Positions 18,689-27,837 of a stretch of 64,000 nt of DNA are shown in pieces. Below the pieces are notes generated by a model that saw only the letters and a list, made by a program, of their open reading frames with translations, ran no database searches and was not told where the DNA came from. The position numbers were made by a program, and so were the translations under genes. The DNA is from Oceanicaulis sp. HTCC2633 (GTDB taxonomy: Bacteria > Pseudomonadota > Alphaproteobacteria > Caulobacterales > Maricaulaceae): NCBI RefSeq assembly GCF_000152745.1, contig NZ_CH672428.1, forward strand, positions 195,433-259,432, written 5' to 3'. Position 1 is the first letter of the stretch. Each line of letters starts with the position of its first letter.

Positions 18689-18909
18689 GGCCTGTCCCTT
18701 CAAATTTGTGCACCGCTGCAAGCAATTGCGCGCATGGCGGGAATCGTAAACCCGGCCCAGAAAACCCCGGCTGAAGCCTGAAAGCAAGGCCTCGAACGGA
18801 GACGGACTGAAGCGGCGCCGGGACAGGCGTGACCTCAGCTTACCCAGACTTCATTTGACCTTGAGGGCGGCTGGCGGGCAGGGTGAGAGACCATTTCAAG
18901 GAGTCTTGA

Positions 18910-19470
18910 ATGAATCTGGGTCATATCCTTTTCAGCCCCCACGGGCGCATCAGCCAGAATGAATACTGGCTGGGCATGCTGATCGTGGTGCTGGCCAACC
19001 TGTTCCTGACTCCCTTGCCCTTCATTGGCGGGCTGGTCTTTCTGGGCCTGATCTATGTGGGGGCCGTCATTCCCGCCAAGCGCCTTCATGACGCGGACAA
19101 GACGGGCTGGATCCATCTCATTCCCTGGGCGATCTCCCTGTCCCTGCTCGGATTTGGCGTTGTCGCCGCTGGCGGCGCGGCGCTCGCCCCGTTTCTGGAT
19201 GTCGTCGGCAGGCCTGGCGGATGGGAAATGCTGGAATCGGGCGATCTGTCGCCACAGGCCACGGCGCAACTGGTCAGCGGCGGGGTGCTTGCGGCAGGCG
19301 GATTGCTGCTGTTCTGGTCGCTCTCGGCCCTGACCTGGCTGGTCTACACCATCTGGGTGGGCGTTCTGGCGTCTGATCCGGACGACAATGGCTATGGTCC
19401 GGCGCCCCGTCAGGCGCAGTACGCCCGCGCGGCGGCCCGTTCGGCCGGAGCTCCGCCCGCAGAAGGCTGA
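18910..19470 (+). CDS. DUF805 family membrane protein (first of tandem set)
   Basis: The 186-residue protein has the DUF805 hallmarks 'GRISQNEYWLGM' at residue 14, 'AKRLHDADKTGWIHLIP' around residue 57 and a C-terminal 'DDNGYGPAP', with four to five membrane spans. The family's role is not established. A GGAG-type ribosome site precedes the ATG. It lies 222 bases from the divergent TM2 gene and upstream of two related genes on the same strand. Confidence 0.88.
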   Translation: MNLGHILFSPHGRISQNEYWLGMLIVVLANLFLTPLPFIGGLVFLGLIYVGAVIPAKRLHDADKTGWIHLIPWAISLSLLGFGVVAAGGAALAPFLDVVGRPGGWEMLESGDLSPQATAQLVSGGVLAAGGLLLFWSLSALTWLVYTIWVGVLASDPDDNGYGPAPRQAQYARAAARSAGAPPAEG

Positions 19471-19583
19471 TCCTTTTGTCCTCCCGGCATTGCTCCTGAC
19501 TTCGGTTTCGGGAAGGATGGGCATGCACCTGGTCAGCCGCCCGGATGACCGCAAGCCGCTCACAGTGAATTTAAGGGGACCCC

Positions 19584-20159
19584 ATGAGCCTTGTAGCCTC
19601 CATGATGTCAGCCAATGGCCGAATGGCGCCGGCGGACTTCCAGAAAGCCGGTCTGATCCTGATTGCGATCTCCTTCGTGCTGGCGCTGACTCCGCTTGTC
19701 CTGCCCGTGGTCCTGGCCAGTCTGCTCACGATCATCGTGGGACTGGCGCTGATCTATCCCTGGGCCTGCATATGGTCCAAGCGGCTTCACGACGCCGGGC
19801 GCTCAGGCTGGATGTTCCTGGTCGTACTCGTAATCTGGATCGTGCTGGGCCTGATCGTGAATCAGATTGTCGCCACGATCTTTGGCGGGGAAGCCGCGCG
19901 GATGATGGTCGCCGCCATGGAAACCGGAAATCCTGACGCCATGATGCAGGCCAGCAAGGCCGCAACCCAGGCGACGGCGCTGCCCTCCGCCGTGCTGAAC
20001 GCGATTGTCGGGTTCGGCGTGATCTTTGCGGGCAATGCGATCCTCAAGCAGGATCCACAGGAAAACCGCTATGGTCCGGTTCCGGGCGCCGAAGGCGCGC
20101 CGGAAGCCATGCCGGCGGAGTCTCCGGTGGAGACGCCTGACGACACGAACCAGAACTGA
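19584..20159 (+). CDS. DUF805 family membrane protein (second of tandem set)
   Basis: The 191-residue protein repeats the DUF805 pattern: 'NGRMAPADFQKAGLI' near the N-terminus, 'SKRLHDAGRSGWMFLVV' around residue 63 and 'QENRYGPVPG' near the C-terminus, with four to five membrane spans and a proline/glutamate-rich tail. The 'GR(I/M)xxxxF' start and the KRLHDAxxxGW loop are shared with the gene before it, indicating duplication and divergence. A strong AAGGGGA ribosome site precedes the start. Confidence 0.88.
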   Translation: MSLVASMMSANGRMAPADFQKAGLILIAISFVLALTPLVLPVVLASLLTIIVGLALIYPWACIWSKRLHDAGRSGWMFLVVLVIWIVLGLIVNQIVATIFGGEAARMMVAAMETGNPDAMMQASKAATQATALPSAVLNAIVGFGVIFAGNAILKQDPQENRYGPVPGAEGAPEAMPAESPVETPDDTNQN

Positions 20160-20196
20160 TCTGACCGGCCCTCAAGCGCAGGGCAGGCTTGCCATG

Positions 20197-20234
20197 AACG
20201 CGCGCTCCGTATCATACCGGAGCGCGCGTTTGTC
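20197..20234 (+). terminator. hairpin terminator after second DUF805 gene
   Basis: Perfect 12-bp stem (20198-20209 with 20218-20229), 8-base loop, followed by TTTGTCT. It lies upstream of the next gene, whose ribosome site begins a few bases further on, so that gene may be partly attenuated or separately expressed. Confidence 0.7.
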
Positions 20235-20248
20235 TATGAGGAGCCGGC

Positions 20249-20764
20249 GTGACCCAGCCCAGCATTGATCTCAAGACGGCTTTCATGCCGGTCTATCGCT
20301 CCACCGAGGACGAATTCTGGATCGGGCTGGGCGTGATCGCGGCGCTGGATGCGCTCAGGATCAGCTTCTCTCCGGCGGCGGGTCTGCTGTCCTGGCTCTT
20401 GATCGCTTTCTTCGTCAGCACGGTGTTCATCAATCGCTATCGCGCGCTTGGGAAGCCGTCGATCCTGTCGCTCGGCGTCCTGGGCGGCGCGACGCTGGTG
20501 AAGATCATCACGGGGCTGTTCGCCATGGCGGTGCGGGCTTATCCGCAGTTCGTGACGTTCCTGGAAAGCCAGGGCGTGAACATGAACGATCCCGCAGCCG
20601 TGCAGGCGGCGGCCTCTGACCCGGTCATCCAGCAGGCGTATCAGACTCGTCTGAGTTCCGATCCGGAATTCGCCATGGCGATCCTGCACGCCGGCGCCTG
20701 GCCGTCTGTCTGGGGGTTCTGGCTGGTTCTGGCGGCGGTCGGGTACTGGACCGCCCGGCGCTAG
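20249..20764 (+). CDS. membrane protein, divergent DUF805-like
   Basis: The 171-residue protein starts at GTG 20249 behind GAGGAG. It has four hydrophobic segments. '[18 protein letters not shown]' and '[11 protein letters not shown]' sit at the positions where the two preceding genes have the FW and KRLHDAG motifs, so it looks like a degenerate third copy; this is inference. A polar loop (about residues 104-135) separates the last two spans. It lacks the C-terminal NRYGP motif. The stop shares a CTAG with the stop of lipB. Confidence 0.65.
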   Translation: MTQPSIDLKTAFMPVYRSTEDEFWIGLGVIAALDALRISFSPAAGLLSWLLIAFFVSTVFINRYRALGKPSILSLGVLGGATLVKIITGLFAMAVRAYPQFVTFLESQGVNMNDPAAVQAAASDPVIQQAYQTRLSSDPEFAMAILHAGAWPSVWGFWLVLAAVGYWTARR

Positions 20765-21438
20765 ACCGGCGGGGCTTCGCGACGGGTCTCGCCAAACACG
20801 CCTTCAAACGCGCGTTTGAGGGCCAGATCGGCGTCCTCCATCGTGACCGGCAATCCCAGATCCACAAGGCTGGTCACGCCATAACGCGGATCGGAGATGC
20901 CGCACGGCGTGATGCCGCCAAAGTGCGACAGGTCCGGCTCCACATTCAGCGCGATGCCATGAAACGACACCCAGCGGCGCAGGCGGATGCCGATGGCGGC
21001 GATCTTGTCCTCGCGTTCGGGACCCCCGGGCTGAGTGCGGTCGACCCACACGCCGACCCGGCCACAGCGCCGCTCGCCCGTCACGTTGAAGGCGTCGAGC
21101 GTGTCGATGATCCATTGTTCGAGGTCGCGCACGAATTTGCGCGCATCCCGGCCTCGCTCGCGCAGGTCCAGCATCACATAGGCCACGCGCTGTCCGGGGC
21201 CGTGATAGGTGTACTCGCCGCCGCGCCCGGTCGCATGGACGGGAAAACGGTCGGGATCCTGCAGGTCTTCGGGCTTGGCGCTGGTGCCGGCCGTGTAGAG
21301 CGGATCATGCTCCAGGAGCCAGATCAGCTCTCCGGCTTCCCCACGGGCGATGGCTTCGGCGCGCGCTTCCATGGCCGCCACGGCGTCGGGGTAGGGGACG
21401 CGGCTTTCTGACACCGCCCAGCCGATCGTGTCGGTCAT
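20761..21438 (-). CDS. lipB: lipoyl(octanoyl) transferase
   Basis: Moves octanoate from acyl carrier protein to lipoyl domains of dehydrogenase complexes, before LipA inserts sulfur. The 225-residue protein shows '[13 protein letters not shown]', '[13 protein letters not shown]' with the active-site lysine, and '[10 protein letters not shown]' with the catalytic cysteine. The ATG at 21438 gives the normal length; a longer upstream reading overlaps the divergent gene and looks unlike LipB. The gene converges on the DUF805-like gene with a shared CTAG stop. Confidence 0.96.
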   Translation of the reverse strand: MTDTIGWAVSESRVPYPDAVAAMEARAEAIARGEAGELIWLLEHDPLYTAGTSAKPEDLQDPDRFPVHATGRGGEYTYHGPGQRVAYVMLDLRERGRDARKFVRDLEQWIIDTLDAFNVTGERRCGRVGVWVDRTQPGGPEREDKIAAIGIRLRRWVSFHGIALNVEPDLSHFGGITPCGISDPRYGVTSLVDLGLPVTMEDADLALKRAFEGVFGETRREAPPV

Positions 21439-21541
21439 GTTTTGCACGCCTTTAACTGTCGAGAAACCGGTGCGGAACATCGTGAGCCTGACCGCGTATG
21501 GCAAGGGCCATGCGCCAGACAGCAACAGTGATGCACACTCC

Positions 21542-21787
21542 ATGAGCCAACTCGGCGCCGTTCAGGTTGAAATTTCCGTCCTTCTGGGCCGGTCCAAGCT
21601 GCCGATTCACCAGTTCCTCCGCATGGGCCGGGGCGCGGTGATTCCGCTGGACGCCGCCGAGCATGACGAGGTGTGGATTCTGGCCAACAACCATCCCATC
21701 GCGCGCGGCGAGATCATTATTCAGGGGGATCGCGTGGCGGTCTCCATCACGGACGCGGCGGACGTTCATGACTATTTTGCTGCATAA
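21542..21787 (+). CDS. SpoA-domain (FliM/FliN C-terminal-like) protein
   Basis: The 81-residue protein is essentially one SpoA domain: '[20 protein letters not shown]', '[11 protein letters not shown]', '[16 protein letters not shown]' are the conserved strands of FliN. FliN forms the C-ring of the flagellar motor switch, but it is usually encoded in a flagellar operon; here there are no flagellar neighbours. It may be an extra motor-switch component or serve a different complex. The ATG at 21542 removes a non-homologous 38-residue extension; no strong ribosome site is seen. Confidence 0.82.
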   Translation: MSQLGAVQVEISVLLGRSKLPIHQFLRMGRGAVIPLDAAEHDEVWILANNHPIARGEIIIQGDRVAVSITDAADVHDYFAA

Positions 21788-21848
21788 CGCCCGCACATGG
21801 GGGCTTCACAAGCGGGTCGGGGGTTGGTACATGCCCGCTTCCCAATTC

Positions 21849-21935
21849 GCGGCCGTGGCGGAATTGGTAGACGCGCAGCGTTGAGGTCGCTGTGGGGTAA
21901 CTCCCGTGGAAGTTCGAGTCTTCTCGGCCGCACCA
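21849..21935 (+). tRNA. tRNA-Leu (anticodon GAG)
   Basis: The acceptor stem pairs GCGGCCG (21849-21855) with CGGCCGC (21925-21931), followed by A and encoded CCA (21933-21935). The anticodon arm is CAGCG-TTGAGGT-CGCTG, giving GAG. The long variable arm between anticodon and T arms is typical of class II tRNA-Leu; the T loop is TTCGAGT. It should read CUC and CUU codons. Confidence 0.97.
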
Positions 21936-21968
21936 TAATTCTCGCTTCCTGCAAGCGATGACAGACAA

Positions 21969-22002
21969 GCCTGACGCCCCGCGTCAGGCTTTTTTGTTTT
22001 TT
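21969..22002 (+). terminator. terminator of tRNA-Leu gene
   Basis: 9-bp stem (21969-21977 with 21981-21989), loop CCC, followed by TTTTTTGTTTTTT. Confidence 0.9.
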
Positions 22003-22097
22003 CGCCCCAACAGCATTCGCCGTCTCGATTTCGTCGTGACGCGCGCCTATCGTGTCGTCTGCACCCTGACTCCCCCTTCTGACAGACGCGAGGCGCC

Positions 22098-23486
22098 ATG
22101 ACGCAACCGGTTGAAGAGCTGCACCGTGATGATGTGACGACCGGCATGGACCTGCCTGAGGGCGTGCTGGTGGAGCTGATCGGCGCGATCGCCGATGGTG
22201 ACGCCGTCCTCGTCCGGCAGCTTCTTGAACCCTTGCACCCCGCCGATATCGCCGACCTGATCGAACAACTGAGCTGGGATCAGCAGCGCCATCTGGCCGA
22301 GCTTGATTCGGCGGTCTTCAGCGGCGAGGTCATCGCCGAGATCGGCTATGACACCCGGGCAGGCATTTTCGAGCTGCTTGAGCCTGCCCAGATCGTTGAA
22401 GCGCTGGACGAGCTTGATTCCGACGACAAGACCATGGTTGTCGAGGAGCTTGAGCCGGACGTGCGGGAAGCGGTGCTGGCGGCGGTATCTGCGGAAGATC
22501 GCGAGCATCTGGAAGCCTCGCTGTCCTTCGAGGAAGAGACTGCCGGTCGTCTCATGCAGCGCGAATTCGTGGCGGCGCCGTCCTTCTGGACTGTGGGGCA
22601 CACGATCGACCATATGCGGCTTGCGGGCGAATCGCTGCCGGACCTGTTCTTCGAGGTGTTCATCGTGGATGAGGGCTTCCGCCCCATTGGCGCGGTGCCG
22701 GTGAGCCGTCTGATGCGATCCCAACGCCAGACCCCGCTCTCGGAACTGATGGAGTCGGCGAAAATCACCATTCGACCAGAGGATGATCAGGAAGACGCCG
22801 CCTATCTGTTCGAGAAATACCACCTGATCTCGGCGCCGGTCGTGGATGATTCCGGCCGGCTCAAGGGCATGCTGACCGTCGACGACATCGTTGATGTCAT
22901 CCAGGAAGAGAACAAGGAAGACCTTCTGGCGCTGGCGGGCGTGAACGAGGCGGGCCTGGCCGACACCGTCTGGGAATCGGTCAAGTCGCGCGCGCCCTGG
23001 CTTCTGGTCAATCTGGGCACGGCCGTGCTCGCCTCTCTGGTGATCGCGCTCTTTGATCAGGCCATCGCCCAACTGGTGGCGCTCGCCGTGCTCATGCCGA
23101 TCGTCGCCTCCATGGGCGGAAACGCCGGTACGCAATCGCTGGCGGTGGCGGTGCGGGCGCTCGCAACACGGGACCTGACCGGAGCGAACTCGTTACGGTT
23201 TGTCTGGCGTGAAGCGGCGGCGGGCCTGGTGAACGGCCTGATCTTCGCGGTGGTTATGGGCGTCATCGCCGCCGTCTGGTTCCAGGAACCTGACCTTGGT
23301 TATGTGATCGCCATCGCCATGGTCATCAATCTCGCCATTGCGGGGCTGGCGGGTGTTCTGGTGCCGCTTGGCCTGAAGCATTTCGGCGCCGACCCCGCCG
23401 TGGCTTCGTCGGTTTTCGTGACGACCGTGACCGATGTTGTGGGATTTGTCGTGTTTTTGGGCCTGGGCGCCCTTGTTCTGCTTTAA
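22098..23486 (+). CDS. mgtE: magnesium transporter MgtE
   Basis: Mg2+ channel of the inner membrane, gated by cytosolic Mg2+. The 462-residue protein has an N-terminal helical superhelical domain ('LEPLHPADIADLIEQL'), two CBS domains (about residues 140-265; 'SAPVVDDSGRLKGMLTVDDI'), a connecting helix and five membrane spans at the C-terminus including 'PIVASMGGNAGTQSLAV', the pore-lining signature. All sensor parts are present. The tRNA terminator separates it from upstream genes. Confidence 0.97.
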   Translation: MTQPVEELHRDDVTTGMDLPEGVLVELIGAIADGDAVLVRQLLEPLHPADIADLIEQLSWDQQRHLAELDSAVFSGEVIAEIGYDTRAGIFELLEPAQIVEALDELDSDDKTMVVEELEPDVREAVLAAVSAEDREHLEASLSFEEETAGRLMQREFVAAPSFWTVGHTIDHMRLAGESLPDLFFEVFIVDEGFRPIGAVPVSRLMRSQRQTPLSELMESAKITIRPEDDQEDAAYLFEKYHLISAPVVDDSGRLKGMLTVDDIVDVIQEENKEDLLALAGVNEAGLADTVWESVKSRAPWLLVNLGTAVLASLVIALFDQAIAQLVALAVLMPIVASMGGNAGTQSLAVAVRALATRDLTGANSLRFVWREAAAGLVNGLIFAVVMGVIAAVWFQEPDLGYVIAIAMVINLAIAGLAGVLVPLGLKHFGADPAVASSVFVTTVTDVVGFVVFLGLGALVLL

Positions 23487-23533
23487 TCAGTCGCAACCTA
23501 TTAGTCGGTTGAGACCCCGAGGGAGGCCCTGAC

Positions 23534-24517
23534 ATGAAACAGACCGCTCTGGCGATTGTCGTCGCATTGGCGGGGCTTTCGCCTCTCGCCGCACAGGAGC
23601 CTGTGTCCGAAAGCCCGATCTTTGACAGCGGCCTGCGTCTGTCGGGGCCCTGGAGCATTGGCCCGCGCCTGGACCAGGCCCGCGCAGGCCTGTCCGCCAC
23701 AGTGCTCGACGGGCGGGTCTACGCCGCCGGCGGCGCGGGGCTCGCCAATCCGCGCGACGCCCTGGAAGTCTATGACCCCGAAACCCGTGCCTGGCGCGTG
23801 CTCAAGCCCATGCCTGTCGGTCTTGAGCGGTTCGGCATGGCTGTGCTGGACGGCAGGATCTGGGTGGCAGGCGGTTATTCCTCCGAGGGTGGCGCCGAAC
23901 CGATCGACAGCGTCTGGTCATATGATCCGCTAACGGACGCCTGGAGCGGGGAGAGCGCCTTGCCCGGTCCCAAGGCCAGCCTGTCTCTCGTGGCCCTGAA
24001 TGGTCAGCTCTACGCCCTGGGCGGAGAGGATGGCGCACCGTGGCTCTTCGTCTATGACGCCGCGACCCAGACCTGGAATGCGGCCGAGGCGCCGGCGGAC
24101 ATCAACCGGCGGGGCGCAGCGGCCGTCACGCTGGGCGATGAGATCTGGCTGATCGGCGGGGCGCGCAACGGGCAGGCTTCTGCCCGGGTCGACGTTTACC
24201 ACACCGTGTCCCAAAGCTGGCGCCGCGCTCCGGATCTTCCCGAGCCGCGCGCCGGACATGCCGCCGCGGTCCTTGATGGAAACATCCATGTTTTCGGCGG
24301 ACGCAGCGCAGACATGCGCCGTACGCTCGCCTCCCATGTCGTGCTGGACGGTGACGCCGAGGTCTGGCGGAGCCTTCCGGATATGCCTGCGGCGCGTACG
24401 GAATCAGGCGTGGCGAGCGTTGACGGGACGATTTGGTTAATCGGCGGCGGCTCGGGCGCAGGCTTCTTTGCGCCCTTTACGGCCTTGGACGCGGTGGACA
24501 TTTTCTCGCCGTCATAG
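23534..24517 (+). CDS. secreted kelch-repeat protein
   Basis: The 327-residue protein has a signal peptide ending 'LSPLAAQEP' and about six kelch repeats, each with a glycine pair and a distant Y/W (for example 'RVYAAGGAG', 'RIWVAGGYS', 'QLYALGGEDG', 'EIWLIGGARNG', 'NIHVFGGRSA', 'TIWLIGGGSG'). This predicts a six-bladed beta-propeller in the periplasm or outside the cell. No catalytic residues of galactose oxidase or sialate mutarotase were recognised, so the role is unknown. A GAGGGAGG ribosome site precedes the ATG. Confidence 0.85.
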   Translation: MKQTALAIVVALAGLSPLAAQEPVSESPIFDSGLRLSGPWSIGPRLDQARAGLSATVLDGRVYAAGGAGLANPRDALEVYDPETRAWRVLKPMPVGLERFGMAVLDGRIWVAGGYSSEGGAEPIDSVWSYDPLTDAWSGESALPGPKASLSLVALNGQLYALGGEDGAPWLFVYDAATQTWNAAEAPADINRRGAAAVTLGDEIWLIGGARNGQASARVDVYHTVSQSWRRAPDLPEPRAGHAAAVLDGNIHVFGGRSADMRRTLASHVVLDGDAEVWRSLPDMPAARTESGVASVDGTIWLIGGGSGAGFFAPFTALDAVDIFSPS

Positions 24518-24522
24518 TGCTG

Positions 24523-24540
24523 ACGGTCCTGAGTTTGCAT
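24523..24540 (+). promoter_or_regulatory. candidate sigma-54 promoter of spmX
   Basis: CGGTCC-N5-TTGCAT: the invariant GG (24525-24526) and GC (24537-24538) are exactly 10 bases apart, 46 bases before the spmX start. The -12 half fits the consensus well and the -24 half only partly. In Caulobacter spmX is activated by TacA with sigma-54, which makes the match more plausible. Confidence 0.35.
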
Positions 24541-24585
24541 CGCGGTTCTTAACTTAAGATCCAACCGTTTCGAAACGGGACAGCG

Positions 24586-26376
24586 ATGACACCGCGTTTG
24601 AAATCCACCCGCGCCGCGCGCGATCTGATCAAGGCTCACGAGCCCTTCCTGGCGACTGCCGAACGGCGTGGCAAACGCTGGGTAGTCGGCTATGGCCATA
24701 CCGCCGCCGCCAAGGAAGGCGTGACGCTCAAGCCTGAAGATGCGGATCTTCTGCTGATCTATGACGTGATGCGGGCGGAGCAGACGCTGGATGCAAGCGT
24801 GGGGGCCGAAATGGCGGCGCCCATGCGCGATGCGCTGGTATCGTTTGCGCTGTCGGTCGGTCTGCGCGCCTTCAAGGTGTCGGATGTGGCCCGGCTGGCC
24901 CGTGATGGACGTCATCGTGAAGCCGCTGCGGCGATCGACACCTGGGTGCGCGCCGAACAGGACGGGCGCCTCGTGGTGTCCGACCGGCTTGTCGCGCGTC
25001 GGGCCGCGGAGAAGGCGCTCTATCTGAGCGCCCTGGAAGACAGCGCCGCCGTCATTGACGCGCCGACTGATTCACAAGCCCGGACGGATGCCGAGCCGGC
25101 AGACATCCAGACCCCTCTATCGCAAACCTCAGACGAGCAGGACGGCGAGACCGCGCCTGTGACGGATCTGACCACTCAGCCGTCCGACGCGGATGCGACG
25201 GATGAAGAGGCCGAGAACACAGACATGGCCACCACGGACGAGGAGTCTCTGGTCGAGCTCGACATCGCCTTCGAGCTGCCCGAGGAGACGCGCGAACCCA
25301 TGCCCGTCGAGGCCGTCTCAGTGGCCGAGATCGAACCCGATGCGGAACGTGTTGAAGCCGCCGACACGGCCGCCGACGCTGCCCCATCCGATCCGATCGA
25401 GGCGGCGGCCGAGGACGCGTCCGAGCCTGAATCTGAGCCTGAAATTTCCGAGCCTCCAGTGCTTGTCGAAGCGGAACCGGAAACAGAAACCCAGACCGAA
25501 GACGTCAAGGCGGCTCAGGACGCCGCCATCGCCCAGGTGATGGCGCGTATGGCCAAGCAGGTCTCCGCCAGCATTTCGACCGCGCCTTCTGCCCAGGCGG
25601 ATGAGCCGGTGCAGCTGGGGTACAGCTTCCTGTCTACAGCCCATGTGGGCCTGACCGCTCCGTCTTCGGAAAAGCCGGCGGACCAGGAGCCTGCGCCGCA
25701 GGTCCGTCCCAATGCTGCCTCTTCCAGTCTGTTCAGCGCGCCTTCAGTGCCGCTCAGCCCGTTGCAGAACGCGCTTCAGGTCTCGACCATCAAGGTGACC
25801 CCGATTGCACCGGCCTCCCTGCCGCAGGCTGCATCCGAGGATGTCACAACGTCCGAGCGGGCCGCCGGGCTGTCGGACCGGGAAGACGCGATTTCAGTGG
25901 ACGTGCCTTCCGATGTTGAGGATGCGGCGCCTGAGCTGACCCAGGACGCGAAAAGCTCGGGACTGCAGGTGTTTTCCGCGCCGCCGCACCCGGCGCTGGC
26001 GCCAGCCTCCGCTCCGGGCCTGTCGGGGGATATCGAAGGCCCCGATCATCCCGACAAGGATGTGGATGATGGCCATCCGGACCTACACGAGGATATTGAA
26101 GTGCTGGATCCGGCTGTGGTTTCGGGCGCCGAGGCGTCTGCCCTGGCCGAGCCCGAGCCGGCTCAGCGCCGCGGCGGCGACGTCATGTTCATTTCCTCGC
26201 TTGCTCTGGGCGGCGTGATGATCGGTCTGGGAGGCTGGGATATTGCGGCGAACATGGACGCCTATATGGAGCTGGGCCTGGCATATTCGCCGCTCGGTCC
26301 GACCGTCTTCGGCGCAGGCGTGCTGCTGAGCGCAGCTTCGGCCTGGTTCATCATTGGTCGCCGCAACGAAAAGTAG
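24586..26376 (+). CDS. spmX: SpmX-type polar muramidase-like protein
   Basis: In Caulobacter SpmX recruits and activates the DivJ kinase at the stalked pole. The 596-residue protein has the same architecture: a GH24 (T4 lysozyme-like) domain at residues 1-150 ('[11 protein letters not shown]', '[14 protein letters not shown]', '[12 protein letters not shown]'), a very acidic proline-containing linker (about 155-528), and two C-terminal membrane spans (about 533-550 and 571-591). The catalytic Glu is present at residue 19, but the Asp and Thr that complete the T4 lysozyme triad are not seen near the expected positions, consistent with a scaffold use. It stands alone between a kelch gene and liuA. 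Confidence 0.87.
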   Translation: MTPRLKSTRAARDLIKAHEPFLATAERRGKRWVVGYGHTAAAKEGVTLKPEDADLLLIYDVMRAEQTLDASVGAEMAAPMRDALVSFALSVGLRAFKVSDVARLARDGRHREAAAAIDTWVRAEQDGRLVVSDRLVARRAAEKALYLSALEDSAAVIDAPTDSQARTDAEPADIQTPLSQTSDEQDGETAPVTDLTTQPSDADATDEEAENTDMATTDEESLVELDIAFELPEETREPMPVEAVSVAEIEPDAERVEAADTAADAAPSDPIEAAAEDASEPESEPEISEPPVLVEAEPETETQTEDVKAAQDAAIAQVMARMAKQVSASISTAPSAQADEPVQLGYSFLSTAHVGLTAPSSEKPADQEPAPQVRPNAASSSLFSAPSVPLSPLQNALQVSTIKVTPIAPASLPQAASEDVTTSERAAGLSDREDAISVDVPSDVEDAAPELTQDAKSSGLQVFSAPPHPALAPASAPGLSGDIEGPDHPDKDVDDGHPDLHEDIEVLDPAVVSGAEASALAEPEPAQRRGGDVMFISSLALGGVMIGLGGWDIAANMDAYMELGLAYSPLGPTVFGAGVLLSAASAWFIIGRRNEK

Positions 26377-26446
26377 CGGGCGGGGCCGTTTTTGGCGAGA
26401 TTTGTGCGAACTTGACGCGCCCGCCGCGCGTGGTATCTCGCGGTCT

Positions 26447-27619
26447 ATGATTTCGAACCAGTATCCCTCGCTCGAGTTCCCGCTCGGCGACACCGCGGAC
26501 ATGCTGCGCGATACCGTGCAGTCGTTCGCGTCCGATCATATCGCTCCGCGCGCCGCCGAGATCGACGCGAAGGACGAGTTCCCTGCAGATCTCTGGACCA
26601 AGATGGGTGAACTGGGCCTTCTGGGCCTGACCGTCGAGGAAGAGTATGGCGGATCCGGCCTTGGCTATGTGGAACACTGCATCGCCATGGAAGAGATCTC
26701 CCGCGCCAGCGCCTCGGTGGGCCTCAGCTATGGCGCGCACTCCAATCTGTGCGTCAACCAGATCCGCCTGAACGGGTCTGAGGAGCAGAAGCGCAAATAC
26801 CTGCCCAAGCTGATTTCCGGCGAGCATGTGGGCGCGCTGGCCATGTCCGAGCCGGGCGCCGGCTCCGACGTCGTCTCCATGCGTCTGAAAGCCGTGAAGA
26901 AGGGCGATCACTACGTCCTCAATGGCAACAAGATGTGGATCACCAATGGTCCGAGCGCGGACACGCTGGTCGTCTACGCCAAGACCGATCCCGAAGCCGG
27001 CTCCAAGGGCATCACCGCCTTCCTGATCGAGAAGGGGATGAAGGGCTTCTCCATCGCCCAGAAGCTCGACAAGCTCGGCATGCGCGGCTCTGAAACGGGC
27101 GAGCTGGTCTTTGAAGACTGCGAAGTGCCTGAAGAGAACGTGCTCGGCCAGGTCGGCGGCGGCGTTCGCGTGCTGATGAGCGGGCTCGACTATGAGCGCG
27201 CCGTTCTGGCCTCGGGCCCTGTCGGCATCATGCAGGCCTGTATGGATGTGGTCATGCCCTACGTGCATGAGCGCAAGCAGTTCGGCCAGCCGATCGGCGA
27301 GTTCCAGCTGATCCAGGGCAAGATCGCCGACATGTACACCCGCATGAACGCGTCCCGCGCCTATGTCTACGCGGTGGCGCAGGCCTGTGATGCGGGCAAG
27401 ACCACGCGTCAGGATGCGGCGGGCGTGATCCTGTTCGCCGCCGAGGCCGCCACCCAGTGTGCGCTCGACGCCATCCAGATCCTGGGCGGCAACGGCTATA
27501 TCAACGAATATCCGACGGGCCGCCTGTTGCGCGACGCCAAGCTCTACGAGATCGGCGCCGGCACCAGCGAGGTGCGTCGCATGCTGATCGGGCGCGAGCT
27601 GTTCAACGCGACGCGATAG
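26447..27619 (+). CDS. liuA: isovaleryl-CoA dehydrogenase
   Basis: FAD enzyme oxidising isovaleryl-CoA to 3-methylcrotonyl-CoA in leucine breakdown. The 390-residue protein is a complete acyl-CoA dehydrogenase: '[14 protein letters not shown]', '[19 protein letters not shown]', '[14 protein letters not shown]'. The stretch '[18 protein letters not shown]' has the catalytic glutamate in the position characteristic of isovaleryl-CoA dehydrogenase rather than of short- or medium-chain enzymes. The ATG at 26447 excludes an upstream extension into the spmX 3' end. It leads a region with liuB, liuC and liuD. Confidence 0.95.
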   Translation: MISNQYPSLEFPLGDTADMLRDTVQSFASDHIAPRAAEIDAKDEFPADLWTKMGELGLLGLTVEEEYGGSGLGYVEHCIAMEEISRASASVGLSYGAHSNLCVNQIRLNGSEEQKRKYLPKLISGEHVGALAMSEPGAGSDVVSMRLKAVKKGDHYVLNGNKMWITNGPSADTLVVYAKTDPEAGSKGITAFLIEKGMKGFSIAQKLDKLGMRGSETGELVFEDCEVPEENVLGQVGGGVRVLMSGLDYERAVLASGPVGIMQACMDVVMPYVHERKQFGQPIGEFQLIQGKIADMYTRMNASRAYVYAVAQACDAGKTTRQDAAGVILFAAEAATQCALDAIQILGGNGYINEYPTGRLLRDAKLYEIGAGTSEVRRMLIGRELFNATR

Positions 27620-27642
27620 TCGCGCTCTGATCCTGTACTCAG

Positions 27643-27673
27643 CGGCCCGTCTGAATATTCAGGCGGGCCGTTT
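27643..27673 (+). terminator. hairpin terminator of liuA
   Basis: 13-bp stem (27643-27655 with 27658-27670, one G-T pair at 27650/27663) followed by TTT. The T-run is short. Confidence 0.7.
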
Positions 27674-27816
27674 GCGTGAAGAGAGGGCGCAGACCTTTCA
27701 GGACGTGGCGGCGCACTTTCATGCAACGAAACAAGCGGCGAGGCGTTGTTTGACTGTCGAAGTAAACGACGCTCCCCGTAATCCTTTTGAGCCCGCGCTT
27801 CGGCGCGGGCTTTTTT
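27672..27816 (+). ncRNA. candidate structured leader or small RNA
   Basis: Between the liuA terminator and the next gene the plus strand can fold a 9-bp hairpin (27744-27752 with 27764-27772) and then an ideal intrinsic terminator (27791-27816). The terminator ends 22 bases before the next start codon, too close for an independent promoter in between. The stretch is therefore either a small RNA gene or a regulated leader. No known riboswitch, 6S, SRP or tmRNA signature was recognised. Confidence 0.35.
27791..27816 (+). terminator. intrinsic terminator just upstream of a start codon
   Basis: 8-bp GC stem GCCCGCGC/GCGCGGGC with a TTCG tetraloop followed by six T residues. It lies 22 bases upstream of the ATG at 27838. 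Confidence 0.88.
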
Positions 27817-27837
27817 CTTTGTTTTGAGAGAGACCTG

